Assembly (NCBI GenBank): GCA_963402885.1
Contig: OY727094.1
Span: 13,146,501-13,210,500, forward strand
Origin: Antedon bifida
Taxonomy: Eukaryota; Echinodermata; Crinoidea; Comatulida; Antedonidae
DNA: 64,000 bases
Direction: 5' to 3'
Below are positions 11,401-24,000 of this stretch, one piece after another. The translations under genes were made by a program, and so were the position numbers. Under the pieces are notes generated by a model, which saw only the letters and a program-made list of their open reading frames with translations, did no database searches and had not been told where the DNA came from. The first letter of the stretch is position 1; every line of letters starts with the position of its first letter.

Positions 11401-11739
11401 GGATATAGCCTTAAGGCAGCGGAGTTTTGAAATCAGAGTTTTCCTTCTCCTAGGTGAACTGCCTATCACGGCTGACAAACTTCACCTGTCCAAGTAAGCT
11501 TCTGGTTTTGAGGCGCCAGGGGCTCGCCTTCGTCCCTTCTCCTGTCAGTAGAAAGCAGGTTTTCCAGGCTTAAAGAAAGAACTAAGCCATTCGTGCAGGC
11601 CAGGAGTTGGACAGCCTGGGGTGGTATTGGGGTTAAGCTCCCACTACCTATAAAATGCTCCCATACGGCGTGCGTCTCAAATAGCCTCTGACAACTGAAA
11701 GACCCATTCTTTAGCACACGATTATTAAAGTTTAACATG
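8411..11739 (-). mobile_element. APE-type LINE, defective, inserted within a Helitron-like copy
   Basis: The minus strand carries, in order, a GC-richer 5' region (about 10.86-11.74 kb), an endonuclease-like segment (9.92-10.85 kb), part of a reverse transcriptase (9.3-9.9 kb), and a C-terminal region with a C2H2-like CPKC…H…C motif (8.54-8.75 kb). Base composition is clearly higher in GC than the surroundings. Helitron-like sequence on both sides indicates insertion into that element. I see no convincing target-site duplication. Confidence 0.7.
8537..10849 (-). pseudogene. LINE endonuclease-reverse transcriptase, internally deleted
   Basis: Minus-strand pieces: 10544-10849 (LQETRLPSDGSIRERDYTFF, start of an AP endonuclease), 9921-10655 (LYLLGDFNARVG and LDLVITRRSYL, endonuclease core), 9300-9902 (LRKARNNSQRIARQCANQYW, then LLFADDAAITAHSVEALQ), 8912-9337 (YLGSTVSSNLSL, LSTLLYSSESW, RRILGIKWQDH), and 8537-8755 (zinc-finger-like tail). 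Several frameshifts break the frame. The reverse transcriptase jumps from MEELDNPPT straight to the FADD catalytic motif, so the palm and fingers region between them is deleted. RTE-like or a related APE clade is likely, but I cannot fix the clade. Confidence 0.75.
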
Positions 11740-12330
11740 CATGTGCGTAATTTTTTTTTTTTTCAAAATGAATGAAATCTACTACAGGTGGTATGAAAAA
11801 CAAAAATCAATTGCAAACACCATTTTTCTACGCTTTATACGAGCTGTACGCACAAGTGCGCAAAACGCAAATAATTTATCAAAATTTGAAATGCTCAAAT
11901 GACATGAAATGTACGCAAAATTGAAAATTAATTTTTACATATTTTGAAATTTCAAATAAGCGTACTCGCGTAATTGTTTGCGTAGCACGCCATTTTTATC
12001 ATGTCAAATGTTGTTCCATATTATGAAATACACTTTCATTAAGTTTCATTGAAAATAAATGTTTGTTCAGAATTTATGAGCAACCATAAAATTTCATAAA
12101 ATCGCGCGTAACTTGAGCTGCGCGACCCTGACGTCATATAACGAAGTTTCTTGAACATCTACAGCTACAGGTCAATCTTATGACAAAGTTATATGATGTT
12201 ATGTCCACAAAAATTAGATACACACGTGCAACAAAATTCTGGGAAAAAAAAAGATCCTGACAATAACAAGGGGTTATCCGCCAAGTGCGGATAACCAAAA
12301 AGATCCTGACAATAACAAGCGGATAACCAA
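11740..12330 (-). mobile_element. Helitron-like element, probable remainder of copy 1
   Basis: It shares gcgcgtaactt…tgcgcgac…tgacgtcat with 8330-8410. It ends with caataacaaggggttatcc and the hairpin ggttatccgc-caagt-gcggataacc, also found at the far end of the 35-kb copy. The last ~30 bp (gatcctgacaataacaa…ggataaccaa) is repeated twice, then abuts the CTAG end of copy 2 at 12331. Confidence 0.45.
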
Positions 12331-13571
12331 CTAGATTTGAACTCGTCACTATAAACGAGTTAGGTTATCCACAGCGCAAACGCCACGTGCACGTCATACG
12401 TTAGAATATTGCGCACAGAAAAAGACTATGCCATTGAACAAATTTTTTAGTGTGCTCTCTATTTTGTGTCACATCTAAGTATATACAGTATACACTTATA
12501 AATTTATACTGTATACGTACTACATACAGTGCAGCATAGGTGAAAATAACGGGACCCGCCTTTTCATCCAATTTTTACAATGATGATGTCATCAAAATGA
12601 AACACGTAGATAGCAATTTTGGAAGGAAATTACCTGAGCAACAACATATCAACATGTTGAATAAATTTGGATACGTAGACTATGAAAGTGCACTCTTTTA
12701 AATGTCATGAACTATGACGCAAAATATAAAATTACGACTTTTATAATTGAACTGGCCATATGATGACGTCATACCATCCGATGTGCAAAATTTGTACATG
12801 AATTCGTATCTACAATTCAACAGCTTCCAGAAAACGTTTTAGTCATGAGTATTACTTTTCATTCTGAGGAGCTACAACATATTGAAATTTATTGGAATGA
12901 TGAAAATAAGTGACCAAAGTTATTCACCCTTTGTACATGATGACATCATAAGCGAAAGCTAATTGATTGACCTAGATAATATAAAAATATGGTGGAAAAT
13001 GGAGAGATGCGCTCTATTAAATGTGATGAGCTATGATGAAAGAGACAAAAATCTTATATTTTATATTCGAGTGGCCATACGATGACGTCACAATGTCCGG
13101 TTAGCCATATTGATGCATGATCTGATATCTACAACTCATCAACTTCCATAATATGTTTAAAAAAAATAATGTTCACTATGTGGTTTACAATCTATGACTG
13201 TTTAAAAAAAGGAATAATTTTGACGAATTTTTTAGTTTTTTCATAAAAACGAGCGCAAATTGTCCAATCGAGGTAGAAATTGTTTAAAAGTTGGTAAAAT
13301 TACTAGAAAAGGCTAGAAAAACATAATTCACACGAAAAAAAGATGTTTTTAGCGCTACGTGCGCATCGCGCATGTAAAAATTTTTACATGCTTAAAATGA
13401 CATGAAACGCGTAGAAAAAGTGATTAGAAATTGATTTTTCGCACCTCCAAAATTTTACACGCGCGTAACTTTCTGTAAAACATTCCATTTTTTTTTCACA
13501 GAAAGTTAACACATGATATAAATTACACTTTTGCCAAGTTTCATTTTAAATTATTTTATGGTTTTCGATCT
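12331..13571 (-). mobile_element. Helitron-like element, copy 2 (truncated)
   Basis: It starts with the CTAG terminus and a subterminal hairpin (aactcgt…acgagtt). It then parallels copy 1 (ggttatcc, ccacgt…cgtcatacgttagaatatt, tgatgacgtcat) up to ttttcgatctg near 13571, where similarity stops. Confidence 0.5.
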
Positions 13572-14049
13572 GCAGTAATAACATAGTTGAAACAGGCCAT
13601 TTAAAGTGATCATAGGTAAAATTCAATTCAAATTTATTTTTCCTTTTTTACATAGTAACAAAGGAACATAGGAAGGAACTAGGAGTAGGTATGCCAACAA
13701 ATTAAAAAATATATATATATTTTCTAATAGGATTTTTGCTTTTGTAATGTTAGCAAAAGTGTTGAGGGTGTGTGTGACCTTCCTTTACTGTTTGTAAAGG
13801 GTAGTAATTTTTCTACAAAAACAGATAAAATTGTGTCAAACAAGACATTTTGTACAGTGCAAATGGTCTTACATGTATGCTAAGTCTTACAGTATAATTA
13901 AGATATTTCTTTAGGTAATACTAATTATATATAGATTGATTTTTACTATTTTAACAATTCTGGTGTAATTACGCAGGTTGCGGTATCAATATTTAAATAT
14001 GATTTATAGTTGAATATACACTTACATGACTTACATTATTTATAATCAT

Positions 14050-14480
14050 TGTTAATGTTAAAAATGTTAAATGTGTTATTACTGGTCCTCAAGTTTAACT
14101 GGAAACTGAGGAAATTCGGATTAGGCCCTCTACGAACCCATATCAGCACACCGGGAGACGATCCCCTACTATTTTCGAATAGTGTACCAAGTTCTTTAAT
14201 GTGCACTGGTAAGTACACGGGACCAACGGCTTTACTTCACATCTGAAGGATGAGGCAATGAGAGTAAAGCATCTGTCTAAGGATACAATTAGTATGGTAC
14301 AGATAACCTCGAACCCATGCCTATCACATGCTAGTCCGATATTATCATTACACCATCTCTGGTGTATATACAGCAACCGTCGCTATTTCTAGACGGTCTT
14401 CCATCCAGAATGCAACCGGGCCCAACATTGCTTAACTTCGGTGATCTGACGAGAACCGGTGTTTCAACGCAGTATGGCCG
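14050..14480 (-). mobile_element. SINE with a 5S-rRNA-derived head (SINE3-like), possibly with a tRNA-like second promoter
   Basis: On the minus strand the element opens with a 5S-like segment (14370-14480). A tRNA-like stretch with a B-box phrase (ggttcgagg, near 14305-14365) comes next, then a body containing gtacttaccagtgcac, ggtacactattcgaaaatag and ctcccggtgtgct. It ends in a TAAC-rich tail. The 7-bp direct repeats taatcat at 14043-14049 and 14481-14487 look like a target-site duplication. Confidence 0.65.
14370..14480 (-). pseudogene. 5S rRNA-related sequence forming the SINE head
   Basis: The minus strand reads acggccatact, ccggttctcgtc, gatcaccgaagttaagcaa, gggcccggtt and tggatgg-agaccg. 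These occur in the order and spacing of eukaryotic 5S rRNA, including the internal promoter region, with a diverged 3' third. It is attached to a SINE body and flanked by a target-site duplication, so it is not a functional 5S gene. Confidence 0.75.
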
Positions 14481-14563
14481 TAATCATACTGTGTATGTAA
14501 GAAATCACATAAATTGACTTCAATTGTTATAAATTATGTTTACACAATATACAACATACATAC

Positions 14564-15088
14564 CATTGAATAGTATGTTCTTAGCGATTGGTCCAAGAAG
14601 CTCAGCAAACCTCTTTCTTTCTGATTCTTCTAGTAATTTTCTATTGCTTTCAAGATGAAACACTAATTCCCAAATTGTTGATAAACTTAATAAGTTCAAT
14701 CCATAGTAAGCAATTACATCATTTAACTTATGTGGGTCAAATTGCTGCAATGCCATGCACAGTCGTTTCCTATATGGTGAAACTGACTTTGTTTCTTCAT
14801 CGGTGTTTGGAACCTTGTTGTTTACAACATACTGATTTATGAGATCTTCAGCATCTTTCAACTGCGAAATCTCAGCCACCTCTAGCAACAGATGGACATT
14901 AGTAGGTGTGATATAACGACGCTCATGCAGTTGGTTTAATAGGTAATTTGCTGTGTAACTTGACTTGCCAAGGTGCTGTAAGTCTACGAGTCCTAAGAGA
15001 CAGCATTTCAACAACAGCAGTCGCTCACCAATATAGAGTGATCCAAGATCATACTTCAACTTGTTGAATTGTTCTTGTGATGTATTCA
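14564..15088 (-). CDS. Exon: death-effector-like domain
   Basis: A 525-nt internal exon, phase 1-1, acceptor ttttgtag, donor gtatgt. The first ~85 residues fit a death-effector fold: FNKLKYDLGSLYIGERLLLL, then LLNQLHERRYITPTNVHLLL and EVAEISQLKDAEDLINQYV. The pattern LL-x2-L-x9-N-x2-LLL is typical of helices 3-5. The second half (RKRLCMALQQFDPHKLNDVI … RKRFAELLGPIAKNIL) is also helical and could be a second, weaker death-fold domain. There is no internal start; it is joined upstream to the Thr/Ser mini-exons. Confidence 0.7.
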
Positions 15089-18000
15089 CTACAAAAACAA
15101 GTGTTTGAGAATTATTATACTATGATTGCCACTAGTCACCACTCTTAAACAAATCTTATTATTATACTATGATTGCCACTAGTCACCACTCTTAAACAAA
15201 TCTTATTATTATACTATGATTGCCACTAGTCACCACTCTTAAACAAATCTTATTATTATACTATGATTGCCACTAGTCACCACTCTTAAACAAATCATAA
15301 AATGTTTCACCGCAAAATAAGCATATTTATATTTTAGCAATATAAAATACTTTTCTTGAACTGCAAAACAAATGATGGATAATTATTGCATTTTTATCCC
15401 CATAAAAGTAAAACGCAATCATGACAGAGAAATACAAAATGTAAAAAGCAGTTGAGTTTGTTGCAATATTTCAATAATTAGATGTTTTTGCCCTACTCTG
15501 ACGTAATTTGTACTTTATACTAAGTACATTTGAGAACACTTGCGAAAAAATTCGCAAGTAGTTCTCGGGTGGGACTCGAACCCACGACCTCCAGATCACT
15601 AGCCTGGCGTTCATACCTCTAGACCACCGAGCTTGCGCTGATGGTTAGTGGTTAGATTCGAGCCCAAGTAAGCAGCGGGTACTGCACCAACAGGATTGTA
15701 ATTGTAGTTTTGCGTCAGGGAGTTGAATAATTAGATGTTTTTGCCCTACTCTGACGTAATTTGTACTTTATACTAAGTACATTTGAGGCAGAAATTTGCC
15801 AAATTTTGTATTTGACCATATCAAGGGAAATTCATGTTTTTTCTTCTTGATTTCTGTTACAAATATTTGATTTATGTACAATTAATCAGATATTATATTT
15901 AAAATTCATGCCTATATACCTGAGCTTTAAAGGACAACTTGGACCATATTTTAACAACGTATTAGGGATGTACATACGATTTCAGAACCATCGCGAAAAT
16001 TAAGGATATCGCCGCATGCGCTCGCCGTAAATTGCTGTGATGTCACAGGTGCATCGCAAAATTTATGTAATGAGTTTTCTGGCAAATTCTGGCAAATCGC
16101 GAAAATTTCTAGTCAACACACTTTGTAAATAAATCGTAAAAAATATAAATGTTGATTTTTTTTATTGTTTCTTTTGCTTCTCTGGACTCATTAAGTAGAT
16201 TTTGCGATGCACCTGTGACCTATGTACATATACATATGTACATCCCTAATTCGTTGTAATAATATGGTCCTCGGTCAAGTTGTCCTTTAATTATAATTTC
16301 ATATAACTACATAACATCTACACTATCCTTATCCTTAAGGGGTTTTGTTACAGTAGTTTCATTATAGGCATTTTCCTACCTTGGCTGTTACTAAATTATA
16401 TCTGTGAGGCAATTTTAAATTTCTACATTTAGCTTACCATTTCTACATTAGCTTGTATTTTCTACATTAGCAGTTGTAACACTGCTCTATCTAATTTCAA
16501 TTCAACTTTAATTTCAGACAAACTGTCCATATGGTACATAATGATCTAATGTTACTCAACTAACCTGCTACTAATGAGCTTGTAGTCAGAGGAGCAGCAG
16601 TCTGTGTTTCTATACAAAATAAACATATACATATCAAGAATACAGTATTTTGTTGTTTTTTTCTCTTCATAATATTATTCAGTAAAATAGAATGTCACCT
16701 AATTAGTAATGTTGATGGATAATCATTTAAATGTTATAACACTAAATGTACGGGGCATAGGAGAGTTGAGGAAACGCAAAGGTATATTTAATTGGTGTAA
16801 GAATTCAAAATCAGATATACTACTACTTCAGGAGACACATAGCACAACGCAATCAGAACATTGCTGGCAGCAAGAGTGGGGAGGGAAAATTATATTCTCA
16901 CACGGAGAAACAAATAGTAGAGGCGTAGCTGTAGTCATTAAGAATGAGAGTAATATTACAGTTAAGAATACTTATAGAGATGAAAACGGAAGGGTTCTAA
17001 TTATTGAAATGATAAAAAATGATTGTCAATTTACAATAATAAATATCTATGCACCTAACACTGAGCAAATGCAGATTAAATATTATGAGAACTTAAAAAA
17101 TATAATAATTGAAAAACATAACAATGGGTGGGAAAATATTATACTTGGTGGAGATTTTAACTGTACATTAAATGAAGTAGATAAAAGGGGGGGATCTACC
17201 AAACAAAAACAAAATGTAGTCGATAAAATTATAGAAATTATAGATGCTTTTGACTTAATTGATATATGGAGAGATATGCATCCATTGGAATGTAGGTATA
17301 CATGGAGACAACGTAAACCCCTGGTACAATGCAGATTAGATTATTTTCTAATAAATAATAGTATGAAAGAATTTACTATAAACAGTGATATCTTTCCGAG
17401 TTTACGAACCGATCATTCGGCGGTTTCAATTACAATCCAATTACAAAAAGAATCTAATAGAGGGCCAGGTCACTGGAAATTCAATAACTCGCACTTAAAT
17501 GATATTAATTATATAAATGAAATGAACACGCATCTAAGGGAGTGGATTGAAAACAACGAAATATCAGACGAGCAAGTCAAATGGGAATGGCTAAAATTTA
17601 AATGTAGGGAAAAAACGATTAATTATTCCAAAAAACAATGTAAAAAAAATAAAAATAAAATAGAAGAACTGAATTTGAAAATGATCCAACTGGACATTAA
17701 AGTCGCAGGAGATCCAAGTGAAATAAATTTATTAGAATTAGAGAGAGTTAAACTGGAGCTAGAGGAGCTGGATGCACAGTTGATCAATGGCCTTATTGTA
17801 AGATCGAGGATTAAATGGGCAGAAGAAGGAGAAAAAAGCAATAAATATTTCCTAGGTTTAGAAAAAAGGAATAATAGAAAAAAACAATGTAAAAAAATAA
17901 TAACAGATGCAGAGATAGAAATAACTAATCCACAAGATATATTAAATTTACAAAAAGATTATTACGAAAAAGTATACAAATCGAATACTCAAATAAATGA

Positions 18001-21000
18001 AAGTCTTACAGATAACAGTTTTTTCAATAGCGAAAGTATCTTTAACTGAAGAAAGTAATATAATCTGTGAAGGAGACCTGACAATTCGAGAATGTTACAA
18101 AATGCCCTTAAAAGCATGCCACAAAATAAAAGCCCTGGTAATGACGGTTTATCAAACGAATGGTATTTAAAATTCTGGGATATTATAGGTCCAATAATGG
18201 TAAAAACACTTAATATAGGTTGAAATAGCGGAAAAATGAGTACCTCACAGAGACAGGCGGTAATAACTCTTATTGAAAAAGAAGGCAAAGACCGATGCAA
18301 ATTAAAGAATTGGAGACCTATATCATTACTAAATGTGGACTACAAAACAGCATCGAAAGCACTATCCACTAGATTGAGCCAGTTTATTCCTTCCCTTATC
18401 CACATTGATCAAACCGGTTTTGTAAAGGGCCGATACATTGGCGAGTCAGTACGAACTATTGAAGATATTATGGAGTTTACCAAAATAAAAAATATTCCAG
18501 GAATTATGCTTTTTTTGGACTATGAAAAAGCATTCGATTCGCTTGAATGGGGTTTTTTGTTTCAGGTTTTAAAAAAAGTAAACCTCGTAGAAAAATTTAT
18601 TCAATTCATAAAAGCATTATATACTGATATAAGTAGTTGCGTGATAAATAATGGGCAGTCATCAAGTTATTTTCCAGTTGGAAGGGGTGTACGACAGGGT
18701 GACCCCCTCAGCCCTTACTTATTTATCCTATCAATAGAAATACTAGCATGTGCCATACGAGACGATAAAACTATTAAGGGGATTGCAGTAAATAATAGAG
18801 AAATTAAAATAACTCAATATGCAGACGACTCCACATGCTTTTTGAAAGATGAAGTGTCAGCAAAAAATATAATTAACTTAATAGAGAAATTTTCAAAAAT
18901 ATCGAGCTTGAAATTAAATATAAGCAAATCGCAGGCTATATGGCTTGGTTCAAATAGGCGATGTAAAAACAAACCAATACATATGCAATGGCCACAACAA
19001 CCAGTAAAAGCATTAGGAGTTTACTTTTCTTATAATGAAAGACGGGAAAAATGTAATTTCGAAACGAAAATTAAACAACTAAAAACAATATTAAACATAT
19101 GGAGAACCAGACAACTAACCTTAGCAGGTAAAATAATTTTAATTAAAACATTCGCAATATCCCAATTTATATATTTAGCATCTGTCATACATATACCGCC
19201 CCATGTAGTTAAATCAATTGAAACAATTCTATTTAATTTCTTATGGAACGGTGGTAAAGGTATGATAAAAAGAACAACATTAATTGGGAATATTGAAGAA
19301 GGCGGCTTAAAAATGGTAGATATCAAAAGTATGTTTAAGGCATTAAAGATAAAATGGATACAACGATATAACATAAATGTCAATGCAGCATGGAGATCTC
19401 TACTACATAGGTTCCTAAATAAGCAAGGAGGCGACACTATTTTTTATTGTAATGTAAGCGCGGACTGTGTCCGTAGTTGGAAAAATATTCCATTGTTTTA
19501 TAAGGATATGTTAAACGCTTATTTCGAATTAATACATCCTGATACAGTAAACGAAGGGTCCCAATATATATGGTTTAATAGGCAAATGCATATACATGGC
19601 AAGCCATTTTATTACAAGAGCCTCAGAGATGTTGGGATATGTTTAGTAAGCGACCTTTTTTATGAAAACGGTAATATCATTCCCTTTAATACGTGGATAA
19701 AGAGAGGCTTATCGACAAGTAATTTCATGCACTGGAGAATGACGATATCTGCAATACCCCCACAGTGGAAAGCAAACATGAAGCTAGGGTTTTTACGAAC
19801 AAATTATAAAAAGAGAGGGTTTATAGTGGAAGTAAAGAATGAAGAAAAAGAATTAGAAAGTATGAGTACAAAAAATATATACAGAGCCTTAATTAAAAAA
19901 ATATTTAAAATACCAACATCTCAAAGTAAATTGCAGGATGAATTAGGTGTAGATAGCGATAAATGGGAAAATATCTATGTATTACCATTTAAATGTTCTC
20001 AGGAGGTAAGAACCAGAATATTTCAGTATAAAATTAATGTGAATTGCTTGTCAACTAATAGTAGACTATATAAAATGAATATTGTACCGAGTAATATGTG
20101 TTCCTATTGTGAATCAAATATTGAAACTATGACCCATCTTTTGGTTGAATGTAACATTGCAACCAAACTATGGGATGAATTCACGACTTGGTGGGAAAAC
20201 ATTTCAAAAACAAAGATTTACCTTGATAAAACCTCCATATTATTTGGTTACAATACAGAAAATCCTGATATGTTATTAAATCTATGTATTTTGTTGATTA
20301 AGAAAATTATATTTAGTTACAAATTAACTCACAAAAAGCCAGTCTTCCAGGTTTTCTTTAATCGGTTAAAATTTAATTATAACGTAGAAAAAAACGTTGC
20401 TTCTAAAAGAAGTACATTGTATAATTTCAGACAAAAGTGGAGATTAATAGAAGATTATATTTAATAACTTAATGATACTGTTTCTCGAGGAAATGACTTA
20501 CTTTTGTGTATTATTATTATTACGCTTGCTCTTTATTATTGTATTAAATTAAAATGTAAACCAGAAATTATTATTTGCATTTGTTAGATATTTTTAATTA
20601 TTTATTATAGGCATACTATTAGTTCCTTGGTTACAATACAGATAATTAAAAATATATATTTTATTAATATATATGTATTATTTTAAAGAAACAAGAATGG
20701 TTATGTTGTTAAATGTATGTATCTGATTTTAATTAGCACAATTATATTATAGTTCCTTGGTTATAGTACAGATTAAGATATATTTGTGTGTATGTATGTG
20801 TATGTATATGAGTATTATTTATTATTGTTATGTAAAGACAAAAAAAAAAATTAATATGTTAGTAAATGTATATCTCTGGCTAATTTGATTAATACAATTA
20901 TATTTAGTTAGATTAGTTACATAATTGTGGAAAACACAGCATTTACCAAATTAATTAATTATTTACTTTAAAAAAAAAAATGGAATTAATAATTTATAGT

Positions 21001-24000
21001 TTTTAATATTGTTTGATCACTGTAAGTTATTTTATTTAAACGTTCATATCATTTTGATACCTATTACTTTATATTTAAGTGATTTTGTGTTATGGTTGTA
21101 TTTTTTGAAATAAATAAAAAAAAAGAAAAAAAAAAAAAAAAAAAAAAAAAAGAATACAGTATCACAGTTGATTCAATACACTGTTCTGTTAATAACACTA
21201 AGATGCACTGTTTTATTATTACGTATCCTATTCATATTTTTCATTTGACAACTTTCCATATGATGCATAATGGTCTCTAAGAATAGCCAACTAACAATAA
21301 TAGTCTAGTGAGATGTCTTCCATATCTACATGATCCATCTATATATTGTACATTAATGAGTCTAGTCTAGTGCGAGTAGATAAAGAGGCTACAAAAACAG
21401 AGATTTAAAATGATCTATGTCAGTTGTTTGTTGCCTTCCATATCTACATGATCCATCACATGCTATATATTGTACAATAAGTAGTCTAGTGGATAGATAA
21501 AGAGGCTACAAAAACATGGAGATTTAAAATGGTGTATGTCAGTTGTTTGTTGCCTTCCATATCTACATGATGCATCACATGCTATCTATTGTACAATGAG
21601 TCTAGTCTAGTGGATAGATAAAGAGGTTACAAAAACATAGAGATTTATAATGGTCTATGTCAGTTGTTTGTTGCCTTCCATATCTACATGATCTATCAGA
21701 TGCTATCTATTGTACATTAATGAGTCTAGTCTAGTGGATAGATAAAGAGGTTACAAAAACATAGAGATTTAAAATGGTCTATGTCAGTTGTTTGTTGCCT
21801 TCCATATCTACATGATCTATCAGATGCTATCTATTGTACATTAATGAGTCTAGTCTAGTGGATAGATAAAGAGGCTACAAAAACATAGACATTTAAAATG
21901 GTCTATGTCAGTTGTTTGTTGCCTTCCATATCTATATAATCCATCAGATGCTATATATTGTAATATAATGATATACTTTTATAATTGAGAAATCAACCTT
22001 TGTATTAGAATTCAAATAAGTTCACAAACTTGGCCCAGAAAGTCCAGAGGAGAGTTTGTCCAGATGTTTAAAAAGTACATTTAGTCCATTTAGCTCATAA
22101 TTAAATCCCAAAAGTAAACAGTTTATTTGACCTCTCTAACCTATCCCATCGTTAAACCAGGAGAGATTGACACTATTTAAGTACAGATTTGACAGTGTTA
22201 TCCATCATTGAAATACCTTATTATACTGTTAATCACTCCCACCTAAACACCCCTGGATCAACTTAGGACCAATCGTTACCCTCACAGACGACGTATTGAC
22301 ATATGCAAATGAACCGAAGCCAATATACCCCCAAGTTTCAGAAGAGCCCACACACACCTTACAGCCACTTCACGGAACAGACCCCTTACAGACACTTCAC
22401 GGAGCACACACCTTACAGCCACTTTACAGAGCACACACCTCACCGACAGCATCACTGATCCTCTGTTCCTTAGTCAGTTAGTTAGCTGCATCATTATTAT
22501 TGTATCAAGTATTACTGAATAAACAATATATGTGTTACGACAGTCAAGCGAGTAGAGTCTTCCTTACAAGTCAGAAACCTCATAACACCACTATATTACA
22601 ATATTGTACATTAATGAGTCTAGTCTAGTGGGTAGATAAAGAGACTACAAAAACATAGAGATATGGTTTTCAAAAAATGACTTGTGACAGTTATACTTCT
22701 TGTCATGAAAAGCGCTATTAGAGCAGGTATATAATGTATTTCCTAATCATACGGATCTCTTGAACTCCCAAATGCTTAAACTGGTCTTAGCGACTCATTC
22801 ACAGTGGGGCTCACGCTGCTTTCGCATCGCCATTTGTTTAAAAAAACAGCTATTTTTAGCCGATTAAAAATTGCCTCACACTACTACACTAAAGCTTAAA
22901 TAATAGTGGATATTATGATATATAATTTAGGAGAAAAAAGAGAAAAAAAATCCAGTCAAATTATGTTTTAAAACATTTACTAGTCAACTGCATACAGCGT
23001 AGTGGCCATATTCTGGTCGTATTTTTGGTGAGGCCTTTAAATATAATCAACTAACCTGTCCCTAATGAGCTTGTAGCCAGAGGAGTAGCCATCTCTGTAT
23101 CTACACAAAAAAATATATATATTAGTAATAATCAAGAATACAGTATCACGATTGATTCAATACACTATTAAAGGCCAGGTGCGGGCAAAAAATTTCTATT
23201 GATCATACATTCCAATAATTATCGATCTATAGTTTCCCCTATGATTCATAAATTTTGGGATTTTATTTGCGTTACACGAGCTTGTTGAAAATAAGCACTT
23301 TCTTATCAGTGGGGGGATAGTTCAAATTACACAGTAAAATCTCTATTCTTTTGTACACAAATTTTGTAAATAGAGAGGCAATTTGAAAAGCTATGAAAAA
23401 TAAACGGTGTGGTAAAAAATGTTATCAGATGACTAAATATAGGTAATATAACTTGAATTTTACATTTCTGGTATCTTTATTCAACTTCAGATTTTTATTT
23501 TCATGCTATAGCAAAACATTATCCACCGTATATCCACCATCTATTTTTAACCTTCTAGGGAGTCAAAAGACATGTTATTACATTAGGTTAACTACCTAAC
23601 TACTGAAAAAAGTCTTCCTTGTTTTTATGGAAGGATTTTGCCAAATTTTGTATTTGACCATATTTAGGAAAATTCCTGTTTTTTCGTCTTGATTTCTATT
23701 ACAAATATTTGATTTATGTACAATTAACCAAATGTTATATTTAAAATTCATGCCTCTACCTGAGCTTTAAAGATAACAAACTAACATTAATGAGTCTAGT
23801 CTAGTGGGTAGATAAAGAGGTTACAAAAACATAAAGATTTAAAATGGTCTATGTCAGTTGTTTGTTGCCTTCCATATCTACATGATGCATCAGATGCTAT
23901 CTATTGTACATTAATGAGTCTAGTCTAGTGGGTAGATAAAGAGGCTACAAAAACATAGAGATTTAAAATGGTGTATGTCAGTTGTTTATTGCCTTCCATA

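Noticed and set aside
14370-14480. Functional 5S rRNA gene
   Set aside because: The 3' third is diverged and the sequence is fused to a SINE body with a target-site duplication.
15562-15633. Functional tRNA-Thr gene
   Set aside because: The acceptor stem is mismatched and it lies between long direct repeats as part of a SINE-like unit.
22296-22481. Small protein with repeated HTLQPL peptides
   Set aside because: It lies wholly within the solo LTR and the peptide repeats come from short tandem DNA repeats.
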